Positions 45,647-55,400 of a stretch of 64,000 nt of DNA are shown in pieces. The DNA is taken from positions 16,013 to 80,012 of the forward strand of contig URPH01000010.1 in the NCBI GenBank assembly GCA_900549665.1. The letters run 5' to 3'. The position numbers were made by a program, and so were the translations under genes. This stretch comes from an uncultured Lachnospiraceae bacterium. GTDB taxonomy: Bacteria > Bacillota > Clostridia > Lachnospirales > Lachnospiraceae. Position 1 is the stretch's first letter. Each line of letters opens with the position of its first letter. The notes beneath the pieces are model-generated. The model had not been told where the DNA came from. It saw only the letters and a list, made by a program, of their open reading frames with translations, and ran no database searches.

Positions 45647-47401
45647 TTATTTAGCAAAAAATTCCATGTTGTCTCTTTTTGCCATCTGTTTTACCAGATA
45701 ATAAAATTCATCCTTGTATTCATCATTGATGTCCAGGGTCTTGTAGGTATCCAGAATATACTGATAATCCGCATCGCCCTTGTAATCGCTGTCGGAAAGG
45801 ATCAGTGCAAACTCCGCCACCAGTGAGGCAAACACAAAATCATCGCTCGGATATTTTGTGAAGGCTCCAAAATCCACAACATAAGATACCTGCTTGGATT
45901 CGGATTTGCCAGGTGCCTTGTAGCGGATAGCGACCGTTGCATATTCATCATTGTACAACAGGTCTGTATGCGCTTCTCCATCCTGATACTTCAATTTGAT
46001 CTCATCTGCTGCTCCTGCCGGGATAATCTCATACAGGGCAATGACCTGATGTCCGGCACCGATCTCACCGGCATCCTTTTTATCATCATAAAAATCCCTG
46101 TCGGTGAGCTTGCGGTTTTCATAGCCGATCAGGCGGTAGGAATTGACCTTTTCGGGATTAAACTCGACCTGCAGCTTGACATCCTCGGCTATCGTCAAAA
46201 GGTTGGCTCCCATCTCTTCTACCAGTACCTTTTTGGCCTCAAACAGAGAGTCTATGTAAGAATAATTGCCATTTCCGCAGTCAGCCAGACGTTCCATATT
46301 GTTGTCCTTGATGTTGCCGGTTCCAAAGCCTAAAACAGAAAGATAAATCCCGCTTTCTTTTTTCTTTGCAATAAATTTTTCCAGCTCATCCGGATCGGAA
46401 ATACCGATATTGAGATCTCCGTCGGTAGCTAAAATAACACGGTTGTTACCACCCTTTATATAATTAGCCTTTGCTAACTCATATGCTTTCTGGATACCGT
46501 CCTCTCCATTGGTTCCGCCTCCGGCGTATAAACCATCCAGAGCACGGTAGATCTTTTCCTTCTGTGTGCCGTTAGCACCTGCTAACACAGTTTCCACACC
46601 GTCAGCATAGGTGACGATCGAAACCGTATCATTTTTGCCAAGCTCTGATACCAGCTCCTTGAAGGATTGCTGCAAAAGAGGCAGCTTATCCGGCTCATCC
46701 ATGGAACCTGATACATCCAGCAAAAATACAAGGTTGGTATCCGGTGCCTTGCTCATATCAACCGGCTCTGTAGCCATGCCGACAAACATCAGCTCATGCT
46801 CCTTATTCCACGGACAGGAGCTGACCTCTGTCGTAACGCCAAACATCTCACCTTTTTTCGGTTTGTTCAGATCATAGGAAAAATAATTGATAAATTCCTC
46901 CGGTCTGACTGCATCCGGATCGATCATGTCAAGTGTATATCCATCCTCGATCATACGTCTGACATTGGCATAGGATGCAGTATCTACATCTGCTGAAAAT
47001 GTGGATAACGGCTGGGATTTGACAATACAAAATCCGTTTTCATCTTCTTTTTCATATTTCTCGGCATTGTACTCTTCATCAGAACCGGAATATTTACTGC
47101 TATTCTGTAATGCCTCATCTGATGCGGCTTCGTCATTCCAGTCATACAGATCGTCATAGGCATCTGTACTGTCCTCATACATTTCATTATCCTGTCCCGC
47201 ACCCTCCTTGGGTACAGCTTCTGCAGCTTCCTCATAGTCCCCTTCCGGTTCGTTTGTCTCAGATGTCATTTCATCATGATATTCTGCAGATGCCCCGTCC
47301 GATGTTCTCTGACTGGCGGCACCACATCCGGCAAGCATACCTGCCAGTATGGTCATGGAAAGTCCGATACAGATGCCTCTTCGTAAATTCTTTTTGATCA
47401 T
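45647..47401 (-). CDS. YfbK-like von Willebrand factor A lipoprotein
   Basis: Surface lipoprotein of 584 residues. The signal peptide ends in the lipobox LAGC with Cys26. An acidic Glu/Asp-rich linker (about 30-130) follows. Then come a YfbK-type N-terminal domain (STFSADVDTASYANVRR, AVRPEEFINYF), a VWA domain (about 225-400) with the metal-ion site DVSGSMD and conserved TDGDLNIG, and a C-terminal DUF3520-like domain. VWA domains bind proteins through a metal ion; the partner is unknown. It is the third gene after an ECF sigma gene and has its own promoter sharing the sigma gene's motif. GGGGAGG precedes the ATG. Confidence 0.92.
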   Translation of the reverse strand: MIKKNLRRGICIGLSMTILAGMLAGCGAASQRTSDGASAEYHDEMTSETNEPEGDYEEAAEAVPKEGAGQDNEMYEDSTDAYDDLYDWNDEAASDEALQNSSKYSGSDEEYNAEKYEKEDENGFCIVKSQPLSTFSADVDTASYANVRRMIEDGYTLDMIDPDAVRPEEFINYFSYDLNKPKKGEMFGVTTEVSSCPWNKEHELMFVGMATEPVDMSKAPDTNLVFLLDVSGSMDEPDKLPLLQQSFKELVSELGKNDTVSIVTYADGVETVLAGANGTQKEKIYRALDGLYAGGGTNGEDGIQKAYELAKANYIKGGNNRVILATDGDLNIGISDPDELEKFIAKKKESGIYLSVLGFGTGNIKDNNMERLADCGNGNYSYIDSLFEAKKVLVEEMGANLLTIAEDVKLQVEFNPEKVNSYRLIGYENRKLTDRDFYDDKKDAGEIGAGHQVIALYEIIPAGAADEIKLKYQDGEAHTDLLYNDEYATVAIRYKAPGKSESKQVSYVVDFGAFTKYPSDDFVFASLVAEFALILSDSDYKGDADYQYILDTYKTLDINDEYKDEFYYLVKQMAKRDNMEFFAK

Positions 47402-47431
47402 AATATTTCCTCCCCTTATCTTTCAGGAATC

Positions 47432-47459
47432 ACGGCTGTATATTGATTGTAACAGCCGT
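47432..47459 (-). other. Hairpin in the 5' untranslated region of the VWA gene
   Basis: Arms ACGGCTGT and ACAGCCGT, eight bases each with a 12-base loop, lie between the shared ECF-type promoter motif and the ribosome site. No T run follows on either strand, so it is not an intrinsic terminator; it may stabilise the mRNA. Confidence 0.45.
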
Positions 47460-47469
47460 ATTTATGCGT

Positions 47470-47509
47470 CTTATGATAGATATACGCACCTGAAACCGGA
47501 AATTTATGG
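47470..47509 (-). promoter_or_regulatory. ECF-type promoter motif of the VWA gene
   Basis: On the minus strand CCATAAATTTC (47509-47499), 12 bases, CGTAT (47486-47482), 7 bases, ATAAG (47474-47470). Exactly the same three blocks with the same spacing occur upstream of the sigma gene at 49150-49189. CGTAT is a plausible ECF -10. Confidence 0.65.
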
Positions 47510-47521
47510 TACTTTTCATTT

Positions 47522-48514
47522 TTATTCAGAAATTTTTTCCAATCTGCATACTGCTGTCTGCTCATCCGGGGATGAGCCTTTATCGGAAGCAACCGGAGTC
47601 ACTACGATATGGTATGCCTTTTTTCGCCTGATCGTGATATCCTGCGTCTCCAGTTCATCGCACAGGCTTTGTGAAATCAAAGCATCCATGCGTTCTCCGT
47701 CATCCGTCGTAAAATGATATACATAGGCATAGCCCTGATCCTTCCAGTCCGGATCGGCAACAGATATTCCGGTCAGGACGGCTTTGTCCACTTCCAGAGT
47801 GTCGGTAACAGAGGCTGTGTTATTGTTTTTTACCTCGGTTTCCTTTGCGCCGCCGTCAGCAAGCTCCTGTGTCGGGGCTCCGGCCGCATTTTCCGTTTTA
47901 TCTCCGACGCCGTTCTGTTGCGCAGAGCTTGTGGTTTTATCTATCGATGCAGCGGTATCCGCAGTCTCTTCATATGCAGCTTCACTCTCCGGCATATCGG
48001 CTGCCTCATCTGCTACCGCGCTCTCCGGTATATCCATTGCCTCATCTGCGGCTGCGCTTTCTGGTATATCCACCGCCTCAGCTGCTGCCGCGGCAGTCTC
48101 TTCCGCGCTCTCCATTTCCGCCTCCTGCGGGTACGCGGTTTCATTCATCGACGTTTGGTCATTCATTTTTGCAATCTGTGTGTTGCGCACTGCTGAAATG
48201 CCTATGATCAGAATAAAAATGGCTGCCGCTGCCGGGATCATTCTCTTTATCACAGAGTATATCTTTTTATTTGTTGTTTTTTCGGCTGTTTTATCTGATA
48301 TTTTCCTGTCTTTTGCTCTGTCAGATAAATTTATATCTGCTGTTTCTCTAGCGATTTTTTCTGTATTCTCTGCTTTTTCATCTGTCAGTTCCTTCTGCGC
48401 ATGTACGGGAGACTCTGAAATTTCTCTATCTTCAAGCTGCGATTCGATCCGGTTCCAAAGATCCGGTGTTTCTTCATTTATGTACTTTTTGTATTCTTCT
48501 TCAAAATCACGCAT
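47522..48514 (-). CDS. Putative transmembrane anti-sigma factor
   Basis: Protein of 330 residues encoded directly after the sigma factor, overlapping it by 8 bases (ATGCGTGA), which supports co-translation. The N-terminal cytosolic part (about 1-92; FEEEYKKYINEETPDLWNRI) may bind the sigma factor. One membrane helix follows (about 93-112, MIPAAAAIFILIIGISAV), then an external Ala/Glu-rich stretch with 12-residue repeats and a C-terminal domain (about 235-330) containing DPDWKDQGYAYVYHFT. No zinc-type HxxxCxxC anti-sigma motif is seen. I chose the ATG at 48514, 10 bases after AAGGAGG, over the GTG at 48523. Confidence 0.75.
   Translation of the reverse strand: MRDFEEEYKKYINEETPDLWNRIESQLEDREISESPVHAQKELTDEKAENTEKIARETADINLSDRAKDRKISDKTAEKTTNKKIYSVIKRMIPAAAAIFILIIGISAVRNTQIAKMNDQTSMNETAYPQEAEMESAEETAAAAAEAVDIPESAAADEAMDIPESAVADEAADMPESEAAYEETADTAASIDKTTSSAQQNGVGDKTENAAGAPTQELADGGAKETEVKNNNTASVTDTLEVDKAVLTGISVADPDWKDQGYAYVYHFTTDDGERMDALISQSLCDELETQDITIRRKKAYHIVVTPVASDKGSSPDEQTAVCRLEKISE
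47976..48083. repeat. 36-base tandem repeat inside the anti-sigma gene
   Basis: The landmark GGYATATC recurs at 47991, 48027 and 48063 with an exact 36-base period, encoding units such as DIPESAVADEAA in the external linker. The copies are diverged. It is in frame. Confidence 0.8.
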
Positions 48515-49070
48515 CAAATCCACACCTCCTTAATTTTTTGATTGCTTCCCGGTAGCGCCAGGTAACTGTCCCCATCGGCTTTGCAAGCAATGCTGAAATT
48601 TCTTCAAATGTCAGTTCTCCGACAATTTTCAGATGAACAACCTCCCGCTCCGCAGGCTTTAACTTAGACAACATTTCCTGCATGGTAATATTGGTAACAA
48701 CCATTGCTGCTGTCGTATCCTCTATGGCCTCCTGCCTGTCAGCTGCTGCATCCAGGCCATCCACGTCATCGTCATCTGCTTTTTCATACAGGACTTCCCG
48801 GTTGTTCGCCCTTAAAAAATCAACCGCCATATTGTGGGCGATCCTGCCAAGATATGCCCGATGGCCTCCACCCGGCACATACTTATCGGCAGTGTTCCAT
48901 AGCTTTATAAAAAAATCACTGGTAACATCCTCTGCATTTTCATAGTTTTGCACAATGTTTTTTATCAGATGAAAAATATAACCGGAATACGCTTCATAAA
49001 TTTCCTTAAGCGCCGACTTATCTCCATTTTTCATCCGCTCCATGCAAAGGTCAAATACACGATCTTCCAT
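48507..49070 (-). CDS. ECF-type RNA polymerase sigma factor
   Basis: Sigma-70 family protein of 187 residues with region 2 (YSGYIFHLIKNIVQNYENAE, DVTSDFFIKLWN, RAYLGRIAHNMAVDFLR) and region 4 (LSKLKPAEREVVHLKIVGEL, TFEEISALLAKPMGTVTWRY). An acidic linker of about 35 residues joins them. It probably directs transcription of its own operon and of the VWA lipoprotein gene through the shared motif. The ATG at 49070 has AAGGG 7 bases upstream and is preferred to the longer frame. Confidence 0.93.
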   Translation of the reverse strand: MEDRVFDLCMERMKNGDKSALKEIYEAYSGYIFHLIKNIVQNYENAEDVTSDFFIKLWNTADKYVPGGGHRAYLGRIAHNMAVDFLRANNREVLYEKADDDDVDGLDAAADRQEAIEDTTAAMVVTNITMQEMLSKLKPAEREVVHLKIVGELTFEEISALLAKPMGTVTWRYREAIKKLRRCGFDA

Positions 49071-49089
49071 GTCGTTTCCCTTCCTCAAA

Positions 49090-49155
49090 TATAAGTATTT
49101 TCATAAAATGATCCCGTAAAGCACCGGCGGTAAGGATGGTATCAAAATACTTATA
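49090..49155. repeat. Inverted repeat in the sigma-gene leader
   Basis: TATAAGTATTTT (49090-49101) and AAAATACTTATA (49144-49155) are perfect 12-base inverted repeats with 42 bases between. The distal arm overlaps the probable transcription start, and the proximal arm lies 10 bases before the ribosome site. It may be an operator pair or an mRNA stem. Confidence 0.6.
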
Positions 49156-49189
49156 TATATGATACGTTCTGACCGATCGAAATTTATGG
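49150..49189 (-). promoter_or_regulatory. ECF-type promoter motif of the sigma gene
   Basis: On the minus strand CCATAAATTTC (49189-49179), 12 bases, CGTAT (49166-49162), 7 bases, ATAAG (49154-49150). It is identical in blocks and spacing to the motif upstream of the VWA gene, suggesting that the sigma factor recognises both. Confidence 0.65.
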
Positions 49190-49237
49190 GAGTATTTTTG
49201 CCGTTCTTCAACTGTGCAAACAGGTTGATGAACTTTT

Positions 49238-49378
49238 GCTCATTATATCATGATTCGCACTCCGTGCTCTTCGTTGCTTTGCAACTATCATGATCGACAT
49301 TCGCCGTTCGCCATTTGTGCAAGCACATGGCTCTCTTGCGCTCATTATATCATAGTCCGCACTCCGTGCTCTACGTTG
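49238..49378. repeat. Structured intergenic repeat with a run of small hairpins
   Basis: Two 39-base direct repeats begin GCTCATTATATCAT (49238-49276 and 49340-49378; 5 mismatches) and are 102 bases apart. Each contains GCACTCCGTGC, a 4-base stem with a 3-base loop. Between them are GTTGCTTTGCAAC and TGTGCAAGCACA, also tight hairpins. No gene is supported here, and the element lies just downstream of the surface-protein terminator. It could be a mobile-element remnant or a structured RNA. Confidence 0.6.
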
Positions 49379-49400
49379 ATCCGTACTTTTATAGATAAAA

Positions 49401-49432
49401 AATGCGTAACAGACAAAAATCTGTTACGCATT
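49401..49432 (-). terminator. Terminator of the giant surface-protein gene
   Basis: On the minus strand a 13-base-pair perfect stem, AATGCGTAACAGA with TCTGTTACGCATT and a 6-base loop, runs into four more Ts. It lies 23 bases after the stop codon. Confidence 0.92.
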
Positions 49433-49454
49433 AAAAATCGACGTTTTATCAATT

Positions 49455-52400
49455 TTATTTTTCTTTACGTTTTACCACGATCACAACGCCTGCTGCCACA
49501 GCTGCCATGCAGACAATTACAATCAGCCAGATAAGCATTGTGTGACTGCCGGTAGCCTCTGCATCTGCTGTCTGTACCGTATCATCAACCTCTGCAGATG
49601 CCGCCTGCACAGTATCGTTATCCGCTGTATCTGTTGTGATTGTATCCTCTGCTCCTGCAACCGGCTCCATGGAAGCTGTATCAAGGATGATGGTATAATC
49701 AGAAGCATGTGTAAAGATAAGCTCTGTCTGACCATTCTCATCTACCTCATCGGCACAGATAAATTCCAGTTCGTTTGTATCTGCATTGTAGTAAAAGAGG
49801 TTTGCGATCAATCCCTGATTCTTTTCTCCCATATTCAGGCACAGAGTTGCTTCAAAGCCAAATTCTCCGTCATAAGCAAGTGTCAGATTCATGGAGAATC
49901 TTTCACCGGTCAGCGCATTGATCACATCTACCGGAATGGTATTCGATGCATCCTTGCCGACAGACACGCTGAAATCAATATCACTGACAGTTTCTTTTGT
50001 CACGCTCTTACCGTTTACCTGCCAGGTGATGCCATTACCAAGATCAAACTCGATCGTGATGTCTTTTCCCCTGATCGTATCAAAGATACTGCCGGGAACA
50101 ACGCTTGAACCGTTCATGTCGACTGTAATCGTACTGCCTTCAGCACTTGCTGATGCGTCTGCCTTGATAACATCCCAGCCTTCTTTACCGTCTTTTCCAC
50201 GGATAAAAGGTTCCTTAGCATCTTCTGCTGACGTATCATCCTGCTTCGGTTTCTTTGCATTATCGGCTAACTGCTTCACATTTTTCTGGACATTATTAAG
50301 ACCGGGTGCCTTCACGCCGTATTGCGGGCCATTGCTATTGACCGGATTAACCGGAACCGGATTGTTATTGCCGGGATTTGGATCTTCCACAGCGGCTATT
50401 TTCGCTATCGGTTTTGTCATCGTATAACCGCAGGCGCTGCACTCATAGGTCATGGCGCCTTCCTCTGTGGTCGTCGGCTGCTTGGTCACTCTGCTTGTCA
50501 ATGCTACATGATTTGTCGGATCTTTTTCAATTTCTGTACCCCGGACTATCATTTCACCGCATTCGAGACACCAGACATCCCCGGTATTACCGGTTGCTGC
50601 ACAGGTTGCCTTTAATTCGCCACGTCGTTCTGTTTTTACATGCTCACAGTTTGAACGTATAATTGCCACGTCGACTGTCAGATTTTCATAATTCACAGAA
50701 TCCGCTGCTGTATAAGTTGCCTTAACCGTTATCGTATTTCCTACCGTCAGATTTGTATCCTGTCCCTGCTTCGGTGTCCATTCCCAACCATCAGGGAGTG
50801 TCACATCACCGACTTTTTTGCAGGAGAAGCCGACATTCATGATGCTGTCCGGAACCTGCGGAGGATTCTGCGCCTTGTTTACTGTTATCCGGATCGAACT
50901 GCCTACAGTTTCATAAGATGCTGTATCCGCCGGTATAAAGACATATTCGTAGCTCTTTCCATTATCATTCTGATAAGAAAGCTTCGTATCTGCCTTCACC
51001 CATGCAAAAGTACCGCTTACTGTTTCATTACTGTATGCATCATCAGATCCCCGGTTGCCTCTGCCGTCACCATAGATCACGGTTCCGGTCAGTTTCTGAC
51101 TATTCAGGGTATCACCGTGCGTATAATCACTTATCTGCGGAACTGTCAGGATATAAGGTTTTGCCTTTATCACAGTCAGTGTCACCGTATCCATCGCAGA
51201 ATTTTCATAATGCTGCGTATCATAAGGCTCAAAATAAACTCTGCGCTCACTCTGTCCTACCGTCGGAGTCTGGTTTTCATCCTCCCATTTCCAGATTCCG
51301 CCAATCTGCTGATTGTCTACACCTATTACAATACCGGGATTTTTTGAAAGTCCATTTAAAATCTCCCCGCTATATGCAGATGTACGATAAATCTGTTCCG
51401 GCGGATCCGGTGTCCAAATAATGCGAGGAACTGCTTTCTTGACTGTAACAGTTATATATCCGATATAGGGTGCATATTCCACATTATCCGGGGTAAACGT
51501 CCACTCAGCCAGACGCTCTCCAACCTCCGGCTTATCATCCGGGGCGTTCCATGCAAGCGTTCCCACTATTTCTTCTCCGGTATCTTCATCTACAAATTTG
51601 GCTTCATTAAACTGCAGTACAGACCAAGATTCCCCATAAGCCATCTCATTTTTCTGCAAAGTAAGTTCACCCTGCAGCTTTAAAGGCTTCTGTTCCACCA
51701 GCTCAAGGTTGATGGTCAGCGTATTATTGCCATTTATAATATAGTTATCTGTTATTATGGGAACTGTGATTGTTATTTTTTTACCTATATTTCCCGTTGC
51801 AAGCTTATAGACCAGCTTACATTCCTTATACAGTGGTGCTTCGACAAATGAACTACTGTCTGTTGTTGATATCGCACCAAAATTCGCAGAACCACAATCC
51901 TTCGGAAGCAGTGGCAAAAGGTCAATCGCATCCTCATTCTCCTTGGAATACAGATACTTTCTATTAACGGCTTCTGCAGTATATGCCTTCTTATTGACTG
52001 TCACATCCACAGTCAGTGGTGTTGCCGTCGTATAGTTCTTGGTTGCAGGAAGATACATCTTGATCTTCGCGCTTCCGGGGCTCTTGACAGTCACTTTGCC
52101 ATCATCTGATACCGAAACAATCCAGTCATCTTCTACACTCACGCCATTTGAATCCTTAGAATCTCTTACTTCATATATAAGCTTTCCTTCTTTGTTGTTG
52201 GGTGATACATTCAAGGAAAAATCAGGATCCTTGTAAACTGCGGTCACACTTGTAGTAAAGCCTTCATTCTGGATGATCTCTCCGGCTGCCTTTGTGATCG
52301 TAAGAGTCCCTTCCGTCTTAGGATTGGTTAAATCGGATAAATTATCAAAATACTTTGCGGTCACTTCATAATTACCGCTGTCAGAGCTTACTGTAAACGG

Positions 52401-55400
52401 ATATTCACCGCAATCCGATCCACTTTTTGCCGAAGTTACAAGCGACAATGTATTTTGAATGGTCTCTTTTGTATCTGAGCCTGCCAGGCCCTTGCTTTCA
52501 CCGTCTGTGACAATGTCAAAATCACCATCCGTTATCCGGGGTATATTTTCCCCATAGCCTACCGTCATATCTGCAACACGGATCGTGATCGGCCGTTTTT
52601 TAATAACCGGTCTTACCCTGAATATATGATTCTCAAATTGATCCGGATACAGGCTGGCATCCGGGATGAAGGTCACCTGACACGTTGTCGTTGTATTCAT
52701 CCCTAACGGCGTCGTATCTTTCTCTGTAATCTTCCATTCACCCTGAATCTCAACATCACCATACTCCGCTACACCGGGAGTGGTAATCGTCAGATCCTGC
52801 GGCTTATCTCCATAAAAACCGGTCAGTACAGGTACTGCTGCTATCCATGGCAATGCCTTGGTCGTGGTAAAGCTCATAAAAGGACTGGAACTTATATTGC
52901 CGGCCCTGTCAATACTTACCATCCAGACTGTACATGCTTCGCTGGGCTGCAAATCTGAAATAGTGAGTTCATAATTGCCTTTGGGAACCTTGCAGGTATG
53001 CAAGGTTATTTCTCTTCTTGGATAACCAAATGAAGTCTGTACCTTATCTCCATCACTTGTAAAATTCGGCGCCCACTTGCCGTCATTTTCTTTTTTTGCA
53101 AGAGGGAGATATTTCTCGGAAGAAGCCGAATCCAGATTTTTGTAATAATCTGTCATTTTATCTACAAAATCCTTGTATTCAGACGCAGATTCAAATTCAT
53201 TTGCATGCACATAGAAATATAACAATGTCAGATCTTCTGGTGCTTCGAAAGAGAATGTACCCTTTGTATCATCTAAGGTTCCGGTTGACGCATTCGGCGC
53301 ATTGATCACATATGAAAGAATTGCAGTGTCTCTCACAATACCTTCCGTGCAGATATATTCACTCTTATTACCGGCTTTATCCACAGCATAAGCATAAACA
53401 ACATAATTAGCATCTTTACTCAGGCTTCCTACCGTAACAGCAGAAGCTCCATTCGCTGCTACTCCCACAAAACTCAACTGATCCAGTTCTTCCGCTGTTT
53501 TTACCTTGTAATTATCTATGGCATTTTCATCAGAAACCTCTTCGATATAGTAAAAATACTGATCAAGACCACTGGTATCAATACCGGCTTTTTCATCATT
53601 GGCACGGATTTTGATTTCCAATGTCTCATCATTATAAAATTGATCAAAGCTGATCGTGTTTAACAGTTTCTTCCACCAGTTTTCTTTGATCTGGATTCCG
53701 TATCCATTAGAGCTTCCATCAGTACCTTCCCATACCGGAGCTGTCTTGTCGATCTGGACAGTCACGTCCACAGATGTACTGATATAACCGTTATCCTCAT
53801 CTTTTATATAAAGAGTCTGTGTATTCCTGCCCTCTGATGTGAAAGTATATCCCAAAGCAGAGCCATTGATGGCCTCCTCCAGTGAAGCATAGGCATTCAG
53901 ATTATCACTTAAACCGGCACCTGCTTCTACATTTTCTTTATATACAATCTTTTCTGCATCTGAGCTCTCATCCTGCTCGCTAAATTTCACAGGCACATCC
54001 CCATTGTACCAATGGTCTTTGGATACCGTGGTCTGTGCAGGCGAGAACGCATACTTAATCGCAAATTTATTGTCAGCCTTAATCTCTCCGCGATAATTCC
54101 TTTTACCTGTAAAGATCAAAGTTGCATCATCTGTTATATCCGTATTGTTAAGACCGGATACGGTAAAGTCGGTGTCTTTTACCAATGTATAACCCGTTAT
54201 CAGGTTTCCATCCGCATCTCTCTGATAAAGTTCCCTGTCCTTGAGTTGATACCCGGATGCAGGAAGAACCGGCTTACCGGTATAATATGCTACCAGATCC
54301 TCAGGTACATCCACAGTAATACCATATAAGAGAGACAGGTCTCTTGGCGTAATCCTTGCAATACACTTTTCAGATGTAAGTGTATCAAAAAGACCATTTC
54401 CACCTGTTATCCTGAGATAAAAAGAATATTCTCCGGCATCGGTGATCATATATGCATTTTCAACTGTGGTGCCGAATTCTTTTTCTGTTATCCAGGTTTT
54501 TTGATCATCCGTACTATACTCAATTTTGTAGTTTGATATATAAGTACCACTCTTATACCAATTATTGGCTTCTGACTCAGAGCATACCGGAATATATTTA
54601 CCATCAGTCAGACCGGCAGCAAACTGATATTGATCGCTGGGATCAGCTTCAAATTGCAAAGGGATCAAACTCCATGCCGGCTGCTCATATCCACAATAAC
54701 TGTTTATGCAGACATTTATATCGCCCAGTCTTGCCGTACCTTTTCCGATCGTAAAGTAAATGGTAACTTCTCCGGTATAATTACCACGTCCTTTAATTGT
54801 GACCTGAGGTGCTTTTGCCTCATCAAAGCCAGCTTCCCCCTGTGTCAGGGTATATATATCTGCATTATTTTTATAATGTACAACATACTCAGCTATAGCA
54901 CTATTCAGAGGATTGTCACCACCTACACCGATAGGGCTGTTCCAAGCCGGAATTCCTCTCTCATTGTAATAACTCGGTGCAGTGAGTGTCTTCGAACCAT
55001 CAGCAGTATCCAGTGTGATATTTGACAATATCTGCGGATAGCTGTCATAGGTACGTCCGGTCAGACCTTCAACATGCAGGTGTCCGTTCTCATAAGCTTT
55101 TGCAAGATCTGTCCTGCCACAATTTGCACACAGACCATATTCATCTGTATTATGGCCCAACAGAGTTACTGCTGCAGCAGGCATCGTAAATTTACTATCT
55201 GATATTATCTGCAGATTGGCATTATTTGTGCCTTTTCCATCTTTTGTCAGATAATAGCTGCAGATCTGGCCCGGTACACTGATGGAATTATCCGTCGTGT
55301 CTCCATTTTGATAAAGACCATAGGTGTCTCCATTGTAAACGGAAACAACAGAAGCATTTTCTCCATCCGTCGGCAATGTAACGCCCTCCGGAAGCGTGAT

